Assembly: GCA_007128755.1 (NCBI GenBank) | Contig: SKWV01000383.1 | Span: forward strand, 1-7,608 | Length of the DNA stretch: 7,608 nucleotides | Reading direction: 5' to 3' | From: Trueperaceae bacterium | GTDB taxonomy: Bacteria; Deinococcota; Deinococci; Deinococcales; Trueperaceae | Shown: in pieces, positions 1 through 6,743 of the stretch | Layout: each line of letters opens with the position of its first letter | Position numbering within the stretch: the first letter of the stretch is position 1 | Translations under genes and position numbers: made by a program | Notes under the pieces: generated by a model | The model's input: only the letters and a program-made list of their open reading frames with translations | Told to the model about the DNA's origin: nothing | The model's database searches: none

Positions 1-929
<929 letters not shown>

Positions 930-1028
930 CGCATCGACGATATCACGCGAGCGAGACGCGTTTCGGCGTCGTGCCCGGCCCTGCGAGCCGCAGCGCGGCC
1001 CGCTACGCGGCCCGCCGCACGATCGCGG
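930..1028 (-). other. mglA-gcvT intergenic spacer with short direct repeat and small hairpin
   Basis: This is the 99-nt gap between the mglA stop and the gcvT start, both on the minus strand. It holds two copies of CGCGGCCCGC (994-1003 and 1006-1015) separated by TA, and a perfect 5-bp hairpin with a 3-nt loop at 981-993. Neither hairpin nor repeat is followed by a T-run, so a terminator for mglA is possible but unsupported. The probable gcvT promoter element lies at its gcvT-proximal end. No ORF is credible here. Confidence 0.5.
937..945 (-). promoter_or_regulatory. Candidate extended -10 element for gcvT (leaderless start)
   Basis: On the minus strand the sequence reads TGA-TATCGT, an extended -10 (TGn plus 4 of 6 matches to TATAAT). 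It ends 7 nt before the gcvT ATG, so transcription would begin at or next to the A of the start codon. No Shine-Dalgarno sequence lies between. No good -35 hexamer is visible 16-18 nt further upstream, which an extended -10 can tolerate. This is an inference from position and consensus only. Confidence 0.4.
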
Positions 1029-1619
1029 TCAGGCCTTCTGTGCGAGCTTCTCGAGCACGAGCTTCGACACGGCCTTGAGCGGCTCGACGACGCCCTTGAA
1101 CTGGGCGGCCACGGCCTCGAAGGCGCCGACCTTCCCGGTCGGGTCGAGCACCTGACGGATCATCTCCATGGGGACCGCGTCGGGCAGGTCGCGCTTGTTG
1201 ACCTGCAGCACGTACGGGACCTCGCCCAGGCGGAGGTTGTACTCCTCGAGGTTCTCGCGCAGGTTGCGCAGCGACTCCGCGTTCGCCCGCAGCCGGTTGG
1301 GGGCCGAATCGGCCACGAACACCACGCCGTCGACGCCGCGCAGGATCAGGCGGCGGCTCGAGTTGTAGAACACCTGTCCCGGCACCGTGTAGAGGTGGAA
1401 GCGCGTCTTGAAGCCGTTGACCTTGCCGAGGTCGAGCGGCAGGAAGTCGAAGAAGAGCGTGCGCTCGTCCTCGGTCTGCAGCGACACCATCTCGCCCTTC
1501 GATTCGCCCGGGACGTGGTCGTAGATCTGCTTCAGGTTCGTCGTCTTGCCCGACAGGCCGGGCCCGTAGTACACGAGCTTGAAGTTGATCTCGCGCGCCG
1601 AGAAGTTGATGGTGCTCAC
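1029..1619 (-). CDS. mglA: MglA-family small Ras-like GTPase (cell polarity / motility switch)
   Basis: Bacterial Ras-like GTPase of the MglA family. In Myxococcus xanthus, GTP-bound MglA marks the leading pole and drives motility; in other phyla the family is linked to polarity or motility. The protein is 196 aa against about 195 for the Myxococcus protein, and the functional positions carry the same numbers: P-loop GPGLSGKTT (19-27), R53-T54 (intrinsic arginine-finger region), PM3 motif TVPGQ (78-82) with Thr78 instead of the usual Asp and catalytic Gln82, SSRRLILRGVDGVVFVADS (87-105), and guanine-specificity motif NKRD (141-144). I chose the GTG at 1619-1617 because it gives STINFSAREINFK, the conserved family N-terminus. 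This start overlaps the mglB stop in the 4-nt sequence GTGA, so translation is probably coupled. No membrane segment or lipidation signal is seen. The actual process controlled here is unknown. Confidence 0.95.
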   Translation of the reverse strand: MSTINFSAREINFKLVYYGPGLSGKTTNLKQIYDHVPGESKGEMVSLQTEDERTLFFDFLPLDLGKVNGFKTRFHLYTVPGQVFYNSSRRLILRGVDGVVFVADSAPNRLRANAESLRNLRENLEEYNLRLGEVPYVLQVNKRDLPDAVPMEMIRQVLDPTGKVGAFEAVAAQFKGVVEPLKAVSKLVLEKLAQKA

Positions 1620-2119
1620 GGGTGCGTCCTCTCCGTGAAGAGGCCGTCGAGGAGGGCGCCGGCATCGTCGCTCCACGCCTGGTCCGGCTCGAAGGTCGGC
1701 CGTGGCTCATCGACGCCCTCGAGCAGGAAACGGATCTCCGTGACGGCCTTCTTGGTGAAGAGCTTGACCTTGCCGAGCGGCGCGGAGGCGTCGAACACCG
1801 TCACGAGCAGCGCCTTGTCGCCCAGCTCCTCGAGGTAGGTCCCCACGTCGGCGCCCTGCTGCACGGTCTCGCGGAAGCCGTCCTCGCCGAAGAGCTTGGC
1901 GATGGCGGCGTTCGCCGAGTAGTTCGAGGCGATCAGCGTCGCCAGCGAGTCCAGCGAGGGCGGCTTCGGCGCCCACACCGCCCGCTGGTGCATGAGGACG
2001 AAGCCCGTGCGATCCACGATGAGCGCGTAGCGCGCGTGGCTCTTCACGAGCAGATCGGACAGGACCACGTCGACCTTCTCGAACGTAGCGCCGTAGAGGT
2101 CGAGGGACGGCTCCAGCAT
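1616..2119 (-). CDS. mglB: MglB-like roadblock/LC7-domain protein, GTPase-activating partner of MglA
   Basis: A 167-aa roadblock/LC7 protein. In studied systems MglB forms dimers that bind MglA, stimulate its GTP hydrolysis and in some cases act as an exchange factor. Roadblock features run from about residue 10 to 130: the RYALIVDRTGFVLMHQ strand-turn-strand (about 28-43), a helix with DSLATLIASNYSANAAIAKLFGE, and APLGKVKLFTKKAVTEIRFLLEG near the end. The N-terminus MLEPSLDLYG resembles the Thermus-type MglB start as I recall it, which is why I chose the ATG at 2119-2117. A strong GGAGGTG lies at 2131-2137, but 11 nt from this ATG; an out-of-frame ATG at 2126 sits at better spacing. A GTG at 2143 would add eight residues and is less likely. 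The stop overlaps the mglA start by 4 nt. The C-terminal tail (about 131-167) is acidic and variable. Confidence 0.92.
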   Translation of the reverse strand: MLEPSLDLYGATFEKVDVVLSDLLVKSHARYALIVDRTGFVLMHQRAVWAPKPPSLDSLATLIASNYSANAAIAKLFGEDGFRETVQQGADVGTYLEELGDKALLVTVFDASAPLGKVKLFTKKAVTEIRFLLEGVDEPRPTFEPDQAWSDDAGALLDGLFTERTHP

Positions 2120-2130
2120 GGAGCATGCTA

Positions 2131-2137
2131 CACCTCC
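2131..2137 (-). promoter_or_regulatory. Shine-Dalgarno sequence upstream of mglB
   Basis: On the minus strand this reads GGAGGTG, a full-strength match to the 16S 3' end. It is 11 nt from the chosen mglB ATG (2119) and only 4 nt from an out-of-frame ATG at 2126, so it does not decide the start by itself. The protein-level match to Thermus-type MglB does. Confidence 0.55.
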
Positions 2138-2201
2138 GCCCACGCGGCGAACGTGAGGTCCCTCATCCGCCCCGCACGACCTCTCATGGGGCCATGCGTC
2201 G

Positions 2202-2207
2202 TAGGCT
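2202..2207 (+). promoter_or_regulatory. Candidate -10 element for nagA (leaderless start)
   Basis: TAGGCT ends 7 nt before the nagA ATG at 2215, the spacing expected if transcription starts at the A of the start codon. It matches the TAnnnT form of a -10 box. No clear -35 is visible. The same bases include TAGG, a weak Shine-Dalgarno candidate, so the two readings compete. Confidence 0.33.
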
Positions 2208-2214
2208 TGAACGT

Positions 2215-3336
2215 ATGAACCGTGCCTCGCAGCGCATCACTGGCCACGTGCTGACGCCGGGCGGCGTCGTCCGTGGCCGCATCGACGTCGACGCCGTCAT
2301 CCGTGGCATCGAACCCGACGAGGGCGCCTCGGACAGCTGGGTGCTCCCCGGCTTCATCGACGTCCACGTGCATGGCGGCGGTGGCGCCGACACGATGGAC
2401 GGTCCCGACGGCGTCCGCACGCTCGCGCGCTTCCACGCGCGGCACGGCACCACCTCGATCGTGCCCACGACCGTGACGGCGTCGTGGCCGGCGGTGCTCG
2501 AGGCGCTCGCCGGGGTGGCGCAGGCCATGCGCGAGGGCGATCCGGAGGGCGCCGACGTGCTCGGCGCGCACCTCGAGGGCCCGTTCGTGAGCCCGCTGCG
2601 CCTCGGCGCCCAACCGCCCTTCGATCGCGACGCCGAGCCCGAGCTGGTCGAGGAGGCGTTGGCCACCGGGGTCCTGCGGGTCGTGACGCTGGCGCCCGAA
2701 CGGCCTGGCGCCGCCGTCGCCGCCGCGCGGCTGGCCGCCGCCGGCGTGCGCGTGAGCGTCGGCCATACCGTCGCGTCCTACGACGAGGTCCGGGCGTTCG
2801 TGTCGATGGTGCGGGCCCAGGGCGGCGTCGCGGGCTTCACGCACCTGTTCAACGCCATGGGCGGCCTCCAGGGACGGTCTCCCGGTGTCGTCGGCGCGGC
2901 GCTGTCGGATCCCGAGGCGTGGGCCGAGCTCATCCTCGATGGCCATCACGTGCACGCCGGCTCGGCGCTCGTGGCCTGGCAGGCGCTCGGCCCGCGACTC
3001 CTGCTGGTGTCGGACGCGATCCGGGCGGCGGGCACCGACGTCGAGACGAGCGAGCTCGGCGGGCGCACCGTCAGGATCGACAGCGGCACCGCCCGAACGG
3101 CCGAGGGCGCCTTGGCCGGCAGCCTCCTGACGCTCGACACGGCGTTCCGCAACGCCGTGGGCCTCGGCCTCCCGGTCGAGGCCGCGAGCCACATGCTCTC
3201 GGGCGCGCCGGCCGCCTACCTGGGGCTGCGCGATCGCGGCACGCTCGAACCGGGGCGGCGCGCCGACATCGTGGTCCTGAGCCCGGACCTCGAGCTCGAG
3301 GCCGTCTACGTGGCGGGACGACGGATCACGCCGTGA
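2215..3336 (+). CDS. nagA: N-acetylglucosamine-6-phosphate deacetylase
   Basis: Hydrolyses GlcNAc-6-phosphate to glucosamine-6-phosphate and acetate, the first committed cytoplasmic step of GlcNAc use and cell-wall amino-sugar recycling. The protein is 373 aa against 382 in E. coli. Amidohydrolase-fold landmarks are all present: PGFIDVHVHGGGG with the metal-site pair H51/H53, AHLEGPFVSP with metal ligand E121, VGHT with H184, FTHLFNAM with H210, ILDGHHVHAG, and LLLVSDAIRAAG with catalytic D267. The GAQPP segment after HLEGPF resembles Bacillus-type NagA. The C-terminal block LEPGRRADIVVLSPDLELEAVYVAGR is the usual beta-sandwich end. I preferred the ATG at 2215; an in-frame ATG at 2194 (MRRRLER extension) has no usable ribosome-binding site. 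The 2215 start has only a weak TAGG, and a TAGGCT -10-like hexamer 7 nt upstream. The gene is first of a two-gene unit with nagB, 25 nt downstream. Confidence 0.96.
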   Translation: MNRASQRITGHVLTPGGVVRGRIDVDAVIRGIEPDEGASDSWVLPGFIDVHVHGGGGADTMDGPDGVRTLARFHARHGTTSIVPTTVTASWPAVLEALAGVAQAMREGDPEGADVLGAHLEGPFVSPLRLGAQPPFDRDAEPELVEEALATGVLRVVTLAPERPGAAVAAARLAAAGVRVSVGHTVASYDEVRAFVSMVRAQGGVAGFTHLFNAMGGLQGRSPGVVGAALSDPEAWAELILDGHHVHAGSALVAWQALGPRLLLVSDAIRAAGTDVETSELGGRTVRIDSGTARTAEGALAGSLLTLDTAFRNAVGLGLPVEAASHMLSGAPAAYLGLRDRGTLEPGRRADIVVLSPDLELEAVYVAGRRITP

Positions 3337-3351
3337 GCGTCCGCTCGCGCC

Positions 3352-3356
3352 GGAGG
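3352..3356 (+). promoter_or_regulatory. Ribosome-binding site of nagB
   Basis: GGAGG, 5 nt upstream of the ATG at 3362. This ideal Shine-Dalgarno sequence in the short nagA-nagB gap fixes the nagB start and fits translation from a polycistronic mRNA. Confidence 0.8.
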
Positions 3357-3361
3357 CGCTC

Positions 3362-4165
3362 ATGGAGCTGCTGATCCGGCCCACGCCCGAGCACGCCGCC
3401 CGACTCGCCGCACGCATGGTGGCCGAGCGCGTGCGCGCCCAGCCGGCGTTGGTGCTGGGCTGCGCCACGGGGAGCACCATGGACCACGTCTACGACGAGC
3501 TGGTCGCGCTCGTCGCCGCCGGCTCGCTCGACCTGCGCGGCTGCACGACCTTCAACCTCGACGAGTACGTCGGCCTGAGCCCTGACGACGAGCGCTCGTA
3601 CCACCACTACATGCGCACGCGGCTGTTCGAGCGCGTGGGCCTCCCGCCCGAGCGCACCCACCTCCCGAACGGCGTCGCGGCCGACCTCGCCGCCGAGGCG
3701 ATGGCGTACGAGCGGCGCATCGCCGAGGCCGGCGGCATCGACCTGCAGCTCGTCGGGCTGGGGACGACGGGCCACATCGGCTTCAACGAGCCGCTCTCCT
3801 CGCTCATGTCGCGCACGCGCCAGAAGGCGCTCACGCCCGAGACGCGCGAGCAGAACGCCGGGTTCTTCGGCGGCGATCCGGGCGCCGTGCCGCCGCGCGC
3901 CCTGACGATGGGGGTCGGCACCATCCTCGACGCTCGCGAGGTGATCATGGTCGTCACCGGCGCCCATAAGGCCTCGATCCTCGCGACGGCGACGGAGGGC
4001 CCGATCACCGCGCGCGTCAGCGCCACCGCGCTGCAGCTCCACCCGAACTGCAAGGTGATCGTCGACGAGGACGCCGCGAGCGAGCTCGAGGGGCACACCT
4101 ACTACCGCTGGCTCTACGAGCAGGAGCCCGAGTGGCAGCCGTTCCGGGACGATCCGACCCTGTAG
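3362..4165 (+). CDS. nagB: Glucosamine-6-phosphate deaminase
   Basis: Converts glucosamine-6-phosphate to fructose-6-phosphate and ammonia, completing the route begun by NagA and feeding glycolysis. The 267-aa length is typical. Visible motifs: GCATGSTMDHVYDEL (33-47, phosphate loop), TFNLDEYVGL with catalytic D67-E68 (63-72), LVGLGTTGHIGFNEPLSSLMSRTR (130-153) with ring-opening H138 and E143, RALTMGVGTILDAREV (179-194), GAHKA (200-204) and LQLHPNC (224-230). The position equivalent to E. coli Asp141 is Thr136 here; many homologues have Asp or Asn, and Thr occurs in some, so activity is still expected. The E. coli C-terminal allosteric region is not clearly recognisable, so allosteric control by GlcNAc-6-P is uncertain. 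The start is set by GGAGG 5 nt upstream. It is the last gene of the operon; a tRNA transcription unit with its own promoter follows. Confidence 0.96.
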   Translation: MELLIRPTPEHAARLAARMVAERVRAQPALVLGCATGSTMDHVYDELVALVAAGSLDLRGCTTFNLDEYVGLSPDDERSYHHYMRTRLFERVGLPPERTHLPNGVAADLAAEAMAYERRIAEAGGIDLQLVGLGTTGHIGFNEPLSSLMSRTRQKALTPETREQNAGFFGGDPGAVPPRALTMGVGTILDAREVIMVVTGAHKASILATATEGPITARVSATALQLHPNCKVIVDEDAASELEGHTYYRWLYEQEPEWQPFRDDPTL

Positions 4166-4207
4166 GCGGCGGCACGCGAGGGGCGCCGGCGTCGGCAGCG
4201 CGAGCGC

Positions 4208-4236
4208 TTGCCGGGCGCGAGGGACCGCGGTACACT
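4208..4236 (+). promoter_or_regulatory. Sigma-70-type promoter for the tRNA gene
   Basis: TTGCCG (4208-4213) and TACACT (4231-4236) are separated by exactly 17 nt, each matching 4 of 6 consensus bases in a very GC-rich stretch. Transcription would start near 4243, leaving a leader of about 60 nt before the mature tRNA at 4302. This is the best-formed promoter in the window. The nagB-tRNA gap (4166-4301) holds nothing else I recognise. Confidence 0.6.
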
Positions 4237-4301
4237 CACATGCTCGCGTTCGCTGCGGCGCGCCGGCACGTATGCAGAGCGCGAAGCACGCACGGTCGCT
4301 C

Positions 4302-4378
4302 GGCGATGTAGCTCAGCTGGTTAGAGCGCACGACTCATAATCGTGAGGTCGACGGTTCGAGCCCGTCCATCGCTACCA
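4302..4378 (+). tRNA. tRNA-Met (CAU anticodon), CCA encoded
   Basis: A complete 77-nt cloverleaf. Acceptor GGCGATG (4302-4308) pairs with CATCGCT (4368-4374), followed by A73 and an encoded CCA. D stem GCTC/GAGC with G18-G19 in the loop; anticodon stem CACGA/TCGTG with loop CTCATAA, anticodon CAU; variable loop AGGTC; T stem GACGG/CCGTC with loop TTCGAGC. The body closely resembles bacterial elongator tRNA-Met. It is not an initiator, since the three consecutive G-C pairs in the anticodon stem are absent. tRNA-Ile2 (CAU, lysidine-modified) shares the ACTCATAA loop and cannot be excluded outright, but the acceptor stem lacks the C4-G69/C5-G68 pairs of E. coli tRNA-Ile2. An oddity is the first pair, a G1-U72 wobble where G-C is normal. 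Confidence 0.95.
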
Positions 4379-4382
4379 CTGG

Positions 4383-4408
4383 AGAGGCCCCGTTCCGACG
4401 GGGCCTCT
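4383..4408 (+). terminator. Hairpin terminator of the tRNA transcript
   Basis: A perfect 11-bp inverted repeat, AGAGGCCCCGT and ACGGGGCCTCT, around a TCCG loop, starts 4 nt after the tRNA CCA. Only TTCGT follows, so the T-run is weak, but the stem is very stable and its position immediately after a tRNA makes an intrinsic terminator (or 3' processing/stability hairpin) the natural reading. Confidence 0.75.
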
Positions 4409-4570
4409 TCGTGTCGTGCGCCTGCTCCGCGGTCGGTCGTGACGCGCGGGGACACGTGGTGCGCACGGCCAACACGAAACCCACACCGAACGTCGGCTCC
4501 ACGCGAACACGGCGCGCATACCCTCGACATGCCTCGGGTGCCCAAGCCGTGCCGCTGGCAGGCTACGCAC

Positions 4571-4580
4571 AGGAAGAAGG
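4571..4580 (+). promoter_or_regulatory. Ribosome-binding site of the DUF4405-like gene
   Basis: AGGAAGAAGG lies 5 nt before the ATG at 4586 and favours this start over an in-frame ATG at 4529, which would add 19 residues. The rest of the gap from the tRNA hairpin (4409-4570) shows no gene; a TACCCT at 4519-4524 could be a -10 box but lacks a clear -35. Confidence 0.6.
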
Positions 4581-4585
4581 TCACG

Positions 4586-5203
4586 ATGATGCGTCCCGCC
4601 ACGGCCCACGCGAACCGCCCCGTCACCTACGGGCTCTTCTACATGCGAGCGTTCGTCTCCATGATGATGATCGCCTTCCTGGTGGCGTTCACCGTCTCGG
4701 GGATCGCGCTGTTCGTGGCTCCCTCGGGACAGATGGCCAACACCATCGGCTGGACGCTGGTCGGCCTGGGCAAGGGCCAATGGGAGGCGCTGCACATCGC
4801 GTTCGGCTTCCTCTGGATCCCCTTGGCCGTCGTGCACCTCGTCATCAACCGCCGCGTCGTCTCCGGCTACCTCCGCGACCGAGCCAGGAAGGCGTTCGTG
4901 TGGCGCCGCGAGCTGCTCGCAGCCGTGTTCGTGACGGTATCGCTCGCCGTCGCGTCGATCCACGACCTGCCTCCCGTCGCGCAGCTCATGGCCTTCGAGG
5001 ATCGCTTCACCGACGTCTGGGCCGCACGCACGCCGGACGTCGTCGCCGTGCCGACCGGTGCCGGCGTCGCGGCGCAAGGTGGCGGCGTCGGCCGCTACGC
5101 GGTGGTGAATCCCGAAGGCGGCGAGCACCAGCCGGTCGGGAAGGAGGCCGCCGCACGAGCCGCCGCGGCGGCCGAGGCCGACACCCCCGCCGTCACGGAT
5201 TGA
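4586..5203 (+). CDS. Three-helix membrane protein with DUF4405-like core
   Basis: A 205-aa predicted inner-membrane protein. Helices: about 23-45 (FVSMMMIAFLVAFTVSGIAL...), 68-88 (ALHIAFGFLWIPLAVVHLVIN) and 109-126 (ELLAAVFVTVSLAVASIH). The pattern GLGKGQW-x2-LH-x13-H followed by basic residues is typical of the DUF4405 family, whose members resemble cytochrome-b-type bundles. H70 and H84 on helix 2, and H126 at the end of helix 3, could be heme or metal ligands; that is inference. Arginines and lysines at the N-terminus and after helix 2 (89-108) predict a cytoplasmic N-terminus, a cytoplasmic helix 2-3 loop and an outside C-terminus. The tail from about 148 is Gly/Ala-rich, disordered-looking and ends acidic. 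No redox partner gene is adjacent, so its role is unknown. It converges with the MFS gene, 21 nt apart. Confidence 0.85.
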   Translation: MMRPATAHANRPVTYGLFYMRAFVSMMMIAFLVAFTVSGIALFVAPSGQMANTIGWTLVGLGKGQWEALHIAFGFLWIPLAVVHLVINRRVVSGYLRDRARKAFVWRRELLAAVFVTVSLAVASIHDLPPVAQLMAFEDRFTDVWAARTPDVVAVPTGAGVAAQGGGVGRYAVVNPEGGEHQPVGKEAAARAAAAAEADTPAVTD

Positions 5204-5207
5204 CGAC

Positions 5208-5225
5208 ACCCACCGTCCGGCGGGT
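5208..5225. terminator. Possible bidirectional terminator hairpin between convergent genes
   Basis: ACCCACCG and CGGCGGGT form an imperfect stem (one A-C mismatch) with a very small loop, placed in the 21-nt gap between the convergent stops of the DUF4405-like and MFS genes. There is no T-run on either side. Position is the main support. Confidence 0.25.
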
Positions 5226-6619
5226 CAACCGGGAACCGGTGCCGCCGGCACCTCGGCGTCGTGATCGGGAACGGTGTGCTCCAGCGCGCGGATGCTGGGG
5301 ACGGTCAGCGCGACGAGCGCGATGAGGACCGTCGTGGCGCCGGCGAGCAGCATCATCAGCCCCATGCCGGCGCCCGGGCCCGTCCCGATGAGCGGTCCCA
5401 GCCGTTCGGCCAGCGCGCCGCCCGGCATCATGGCAGGCTCGAACACGTGATCGGCGAGCGGCCCCGCCGCGATCATCGCGATCGGCGCCGTGATCCGGGC
5501 GACCGTGGCGCGCGCGGCGAAGACACGACCTTGGAGGGCAGGCGCCACCTTCGCCTGCCAGATGGACTGGTTGGCGCCGTTCAGCAGCGGCATGAACACG
5601 ATCATGAAGAACGCCGCGACCAGCCACACCGGCAGGTCGCGGCCCACGCCCATGAGCATCATGCCGAGGAGCCCGGAGCCCAGCATGCCGATCAGGACGC
5701 CGTGGATGCGCCGCTTGGGTCCACCCCACGCACTGATCACGAGGCCACCCACCACGCCGCCGACGCCCAGGGCCGACTGCACGCTCGCGAGGGCGATCTC
5801 GTCGTTGCCGGTGCGCGCCAGCACCATCGGCGCGAGCACGATGGTCCCGAACGTGGCGGAGAGGTTGACCGCCGTGAACACCAGCTGCAAGTGCAGGAGC
5901 GCTCGGCGCTTGACGATGTAGCCGAACCCGAACAGCGCGTCGCGCCACAGGCTCACGCGCGCCATCACCTCCGTCGTCGGGGGCGGTCGCGGGATCACCA
6001 CGATGGCGAGCGTCAGCACGGCGAAGCCGAAGGTGACGAGGTCGATGACGAAGATGCCGCCGATGCCGATGAGGGCGAGCAGCAGGCCGGCGAGGATCGG
6101 CGCCGCGATGCCGGCGGTCGAGCCGGCGAGCGCCAGCATGCCGTTGGCACGCGTGTACTGGGCCTTGGGCAGCATCGTGCTGATCGCGGCGGAGTACGCG
6201 GGGAACTGGAACGCGTTGAAGGCTCCCGCCCACGCGCCGAGGACGTACAGGTGCCAGATCTCGAGCGCGCCTGCCCAGTGGAGCACGAGCATGATGAGGG
6301 CCGGAACGCTCGATCCCAGGTCGGTGAGCATCATGATGCGCTTGCGGTCGAAGCGGTCGATGAGGGCACCGGCGATCGGGCTCAGCAGCACGCTCGGCCC
6401 GAACGTCGAGAGCCCGACCAGCGCCAGCACGGTCGCCTGCCCGCTCTCCTGCCACGCCCAGATGGTGATGGCGAAGCCGGTCATGCCCGAGCCCAGCATC
6501 GACACGAGCTGACCGACCCAGACGACCGTGAAGCCGGTCATGCCGGTGAGGGCCCAGCGGCTTGGGGTCGTGCTCAGGAGCGCCTCGCGAGGCGGAGCGG
6601 CATGGCGAAACGCTAGCAC
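5225..6619 (-). CDS. Major facilitator superfamily exporter, MFS_3 (EntS-like) type
   Basis: An integral membrane transporter with about twelve hydrophobic segments, probably a proton-coupled efflux protein; the substrate cannot be told from sequence. The N-terminal core WVGQLVSMLGSGMTGFAITIW, the loop 2-3 signature GALIDRFDRKR, and the FNAFQFPAYSAAISTMLPKAQY block are characteristic of MFS_3. The C-terminal half has NQSIWQAKVAPALQGRVFAAR and a GPLADHVFEPAMMPGGALAERLG segment found in a widespread subfamily. From the GTG at 6619 the protein is 464 aa; a GTG at 6655 gives 476 aa. Neither has a Shine-Dalgarno sequence. A CTG at 6577 has GAGG at the ideal 5-nt spacing and would give about 450 aa starting just before PSRWALTGM, where family members usually begin. 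The start is therefore unsettled by up to 26 residues. The gene is divergent from the decarboxylase-like gene. Confidence 0.93.
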   Translation of the reverse strand: MLAFRHAAPPREALLSTTPSRWALTGMTGFTVVWVGQLVSMLGSGMTGFAITIWAWQESGQATVLALVGLSTFGPSVLLSPIAGALIDRFDRKRIMMLTDLGSSVPALIMLVLHWAGALEIWHLYVLGAWAGAFNAFQFPAYSAAISTMLPKAQYTRANGMLALAGSTAGIAAPILAGLLLALIGIGGIFVIDLVTFGFAVLTLAIVVIPRPPPTTEVMARVSLWRDALFGFGYIVKRRALLHLQLVFTAVNLSATFGTIVLAPMVLARTGNDEIALASVQSALGVGGVVGGLVISAWGGPKRRIHGVLIGMLGSGLLGMMLMGVGRDLPVWLVAAFFMIVFMPLLNGANQSIWQAKVAPALQGRVFAARATVARITAPIAMIAAGPLADHVFEPAMMPGGALAERLGPLIGTGPGAGMGLMMLLAGATTVLIALVALTVPSIRALEHTVPDHDAEVPAAPVPG

Positions 6620-6743
6620 GCGCGGTCGCTGGGGGCTCGTCGAGACGCCTTCCACCGCGCCCGGCAGCGTGGCGAGTCGCGCGCGACGCGATCCGCGTGA
6701 CGGGGTGGGGCGCTGGAGCGGCGCCGAGTGCTACAGATGGAGC

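Larger units (their letters stand above)
2120..2214. promoter_or_regulatory. Divergent intergenic region between mglBA and nagAB
   Basis: This 95-nt region must supply promoters for both mglBA (leftward) and nagAB (rightward). TAnnnT hexamers lie just upstream of each start: TAGGCT at 2202-2207 (plus), 7 nt before the nagA ATG, and TAGCAT at 2125-2130 (minus), 5 nt before the mglB ATG. No convincing TTGACA-like -35 is visible for either. A short palindrome AGCATGCT covers 2122-2129. No NagC/NagR-type operator that I recognise is present. Confidence 0.4.

Noticed and set aside
994..1015. Two adjacent CGCGGCCCGC copies as a start of a repeat array or CRISPR
   Set aside because: Only two 10-nt copies 12 bp apart in a GC-saturated spacer, with no spacer-like units; chance or slippage explains it.
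2128..3480. 450-codon minus-strand frame opposite nagA
   Set aside because: It is complementary to nagA, whose catalytic motifs are all intact; the antisense translation is compositionally biased and matches nothing I recognise.
4302..4408. tRNA gene as an integration (att) site for a mobile element
   Set aside because: No integrase, no repeated tRNA 3' end within the window, and the downstream DNA has the same composition and ordinary genes.
4409..4570. Possible small RNA or second tRNA after the tRNA hairpin
   Set aside because: No cloverleaf, no second strong hairpin with a T-run and no good promoter could be found; it looks like ordinary leader sequence.
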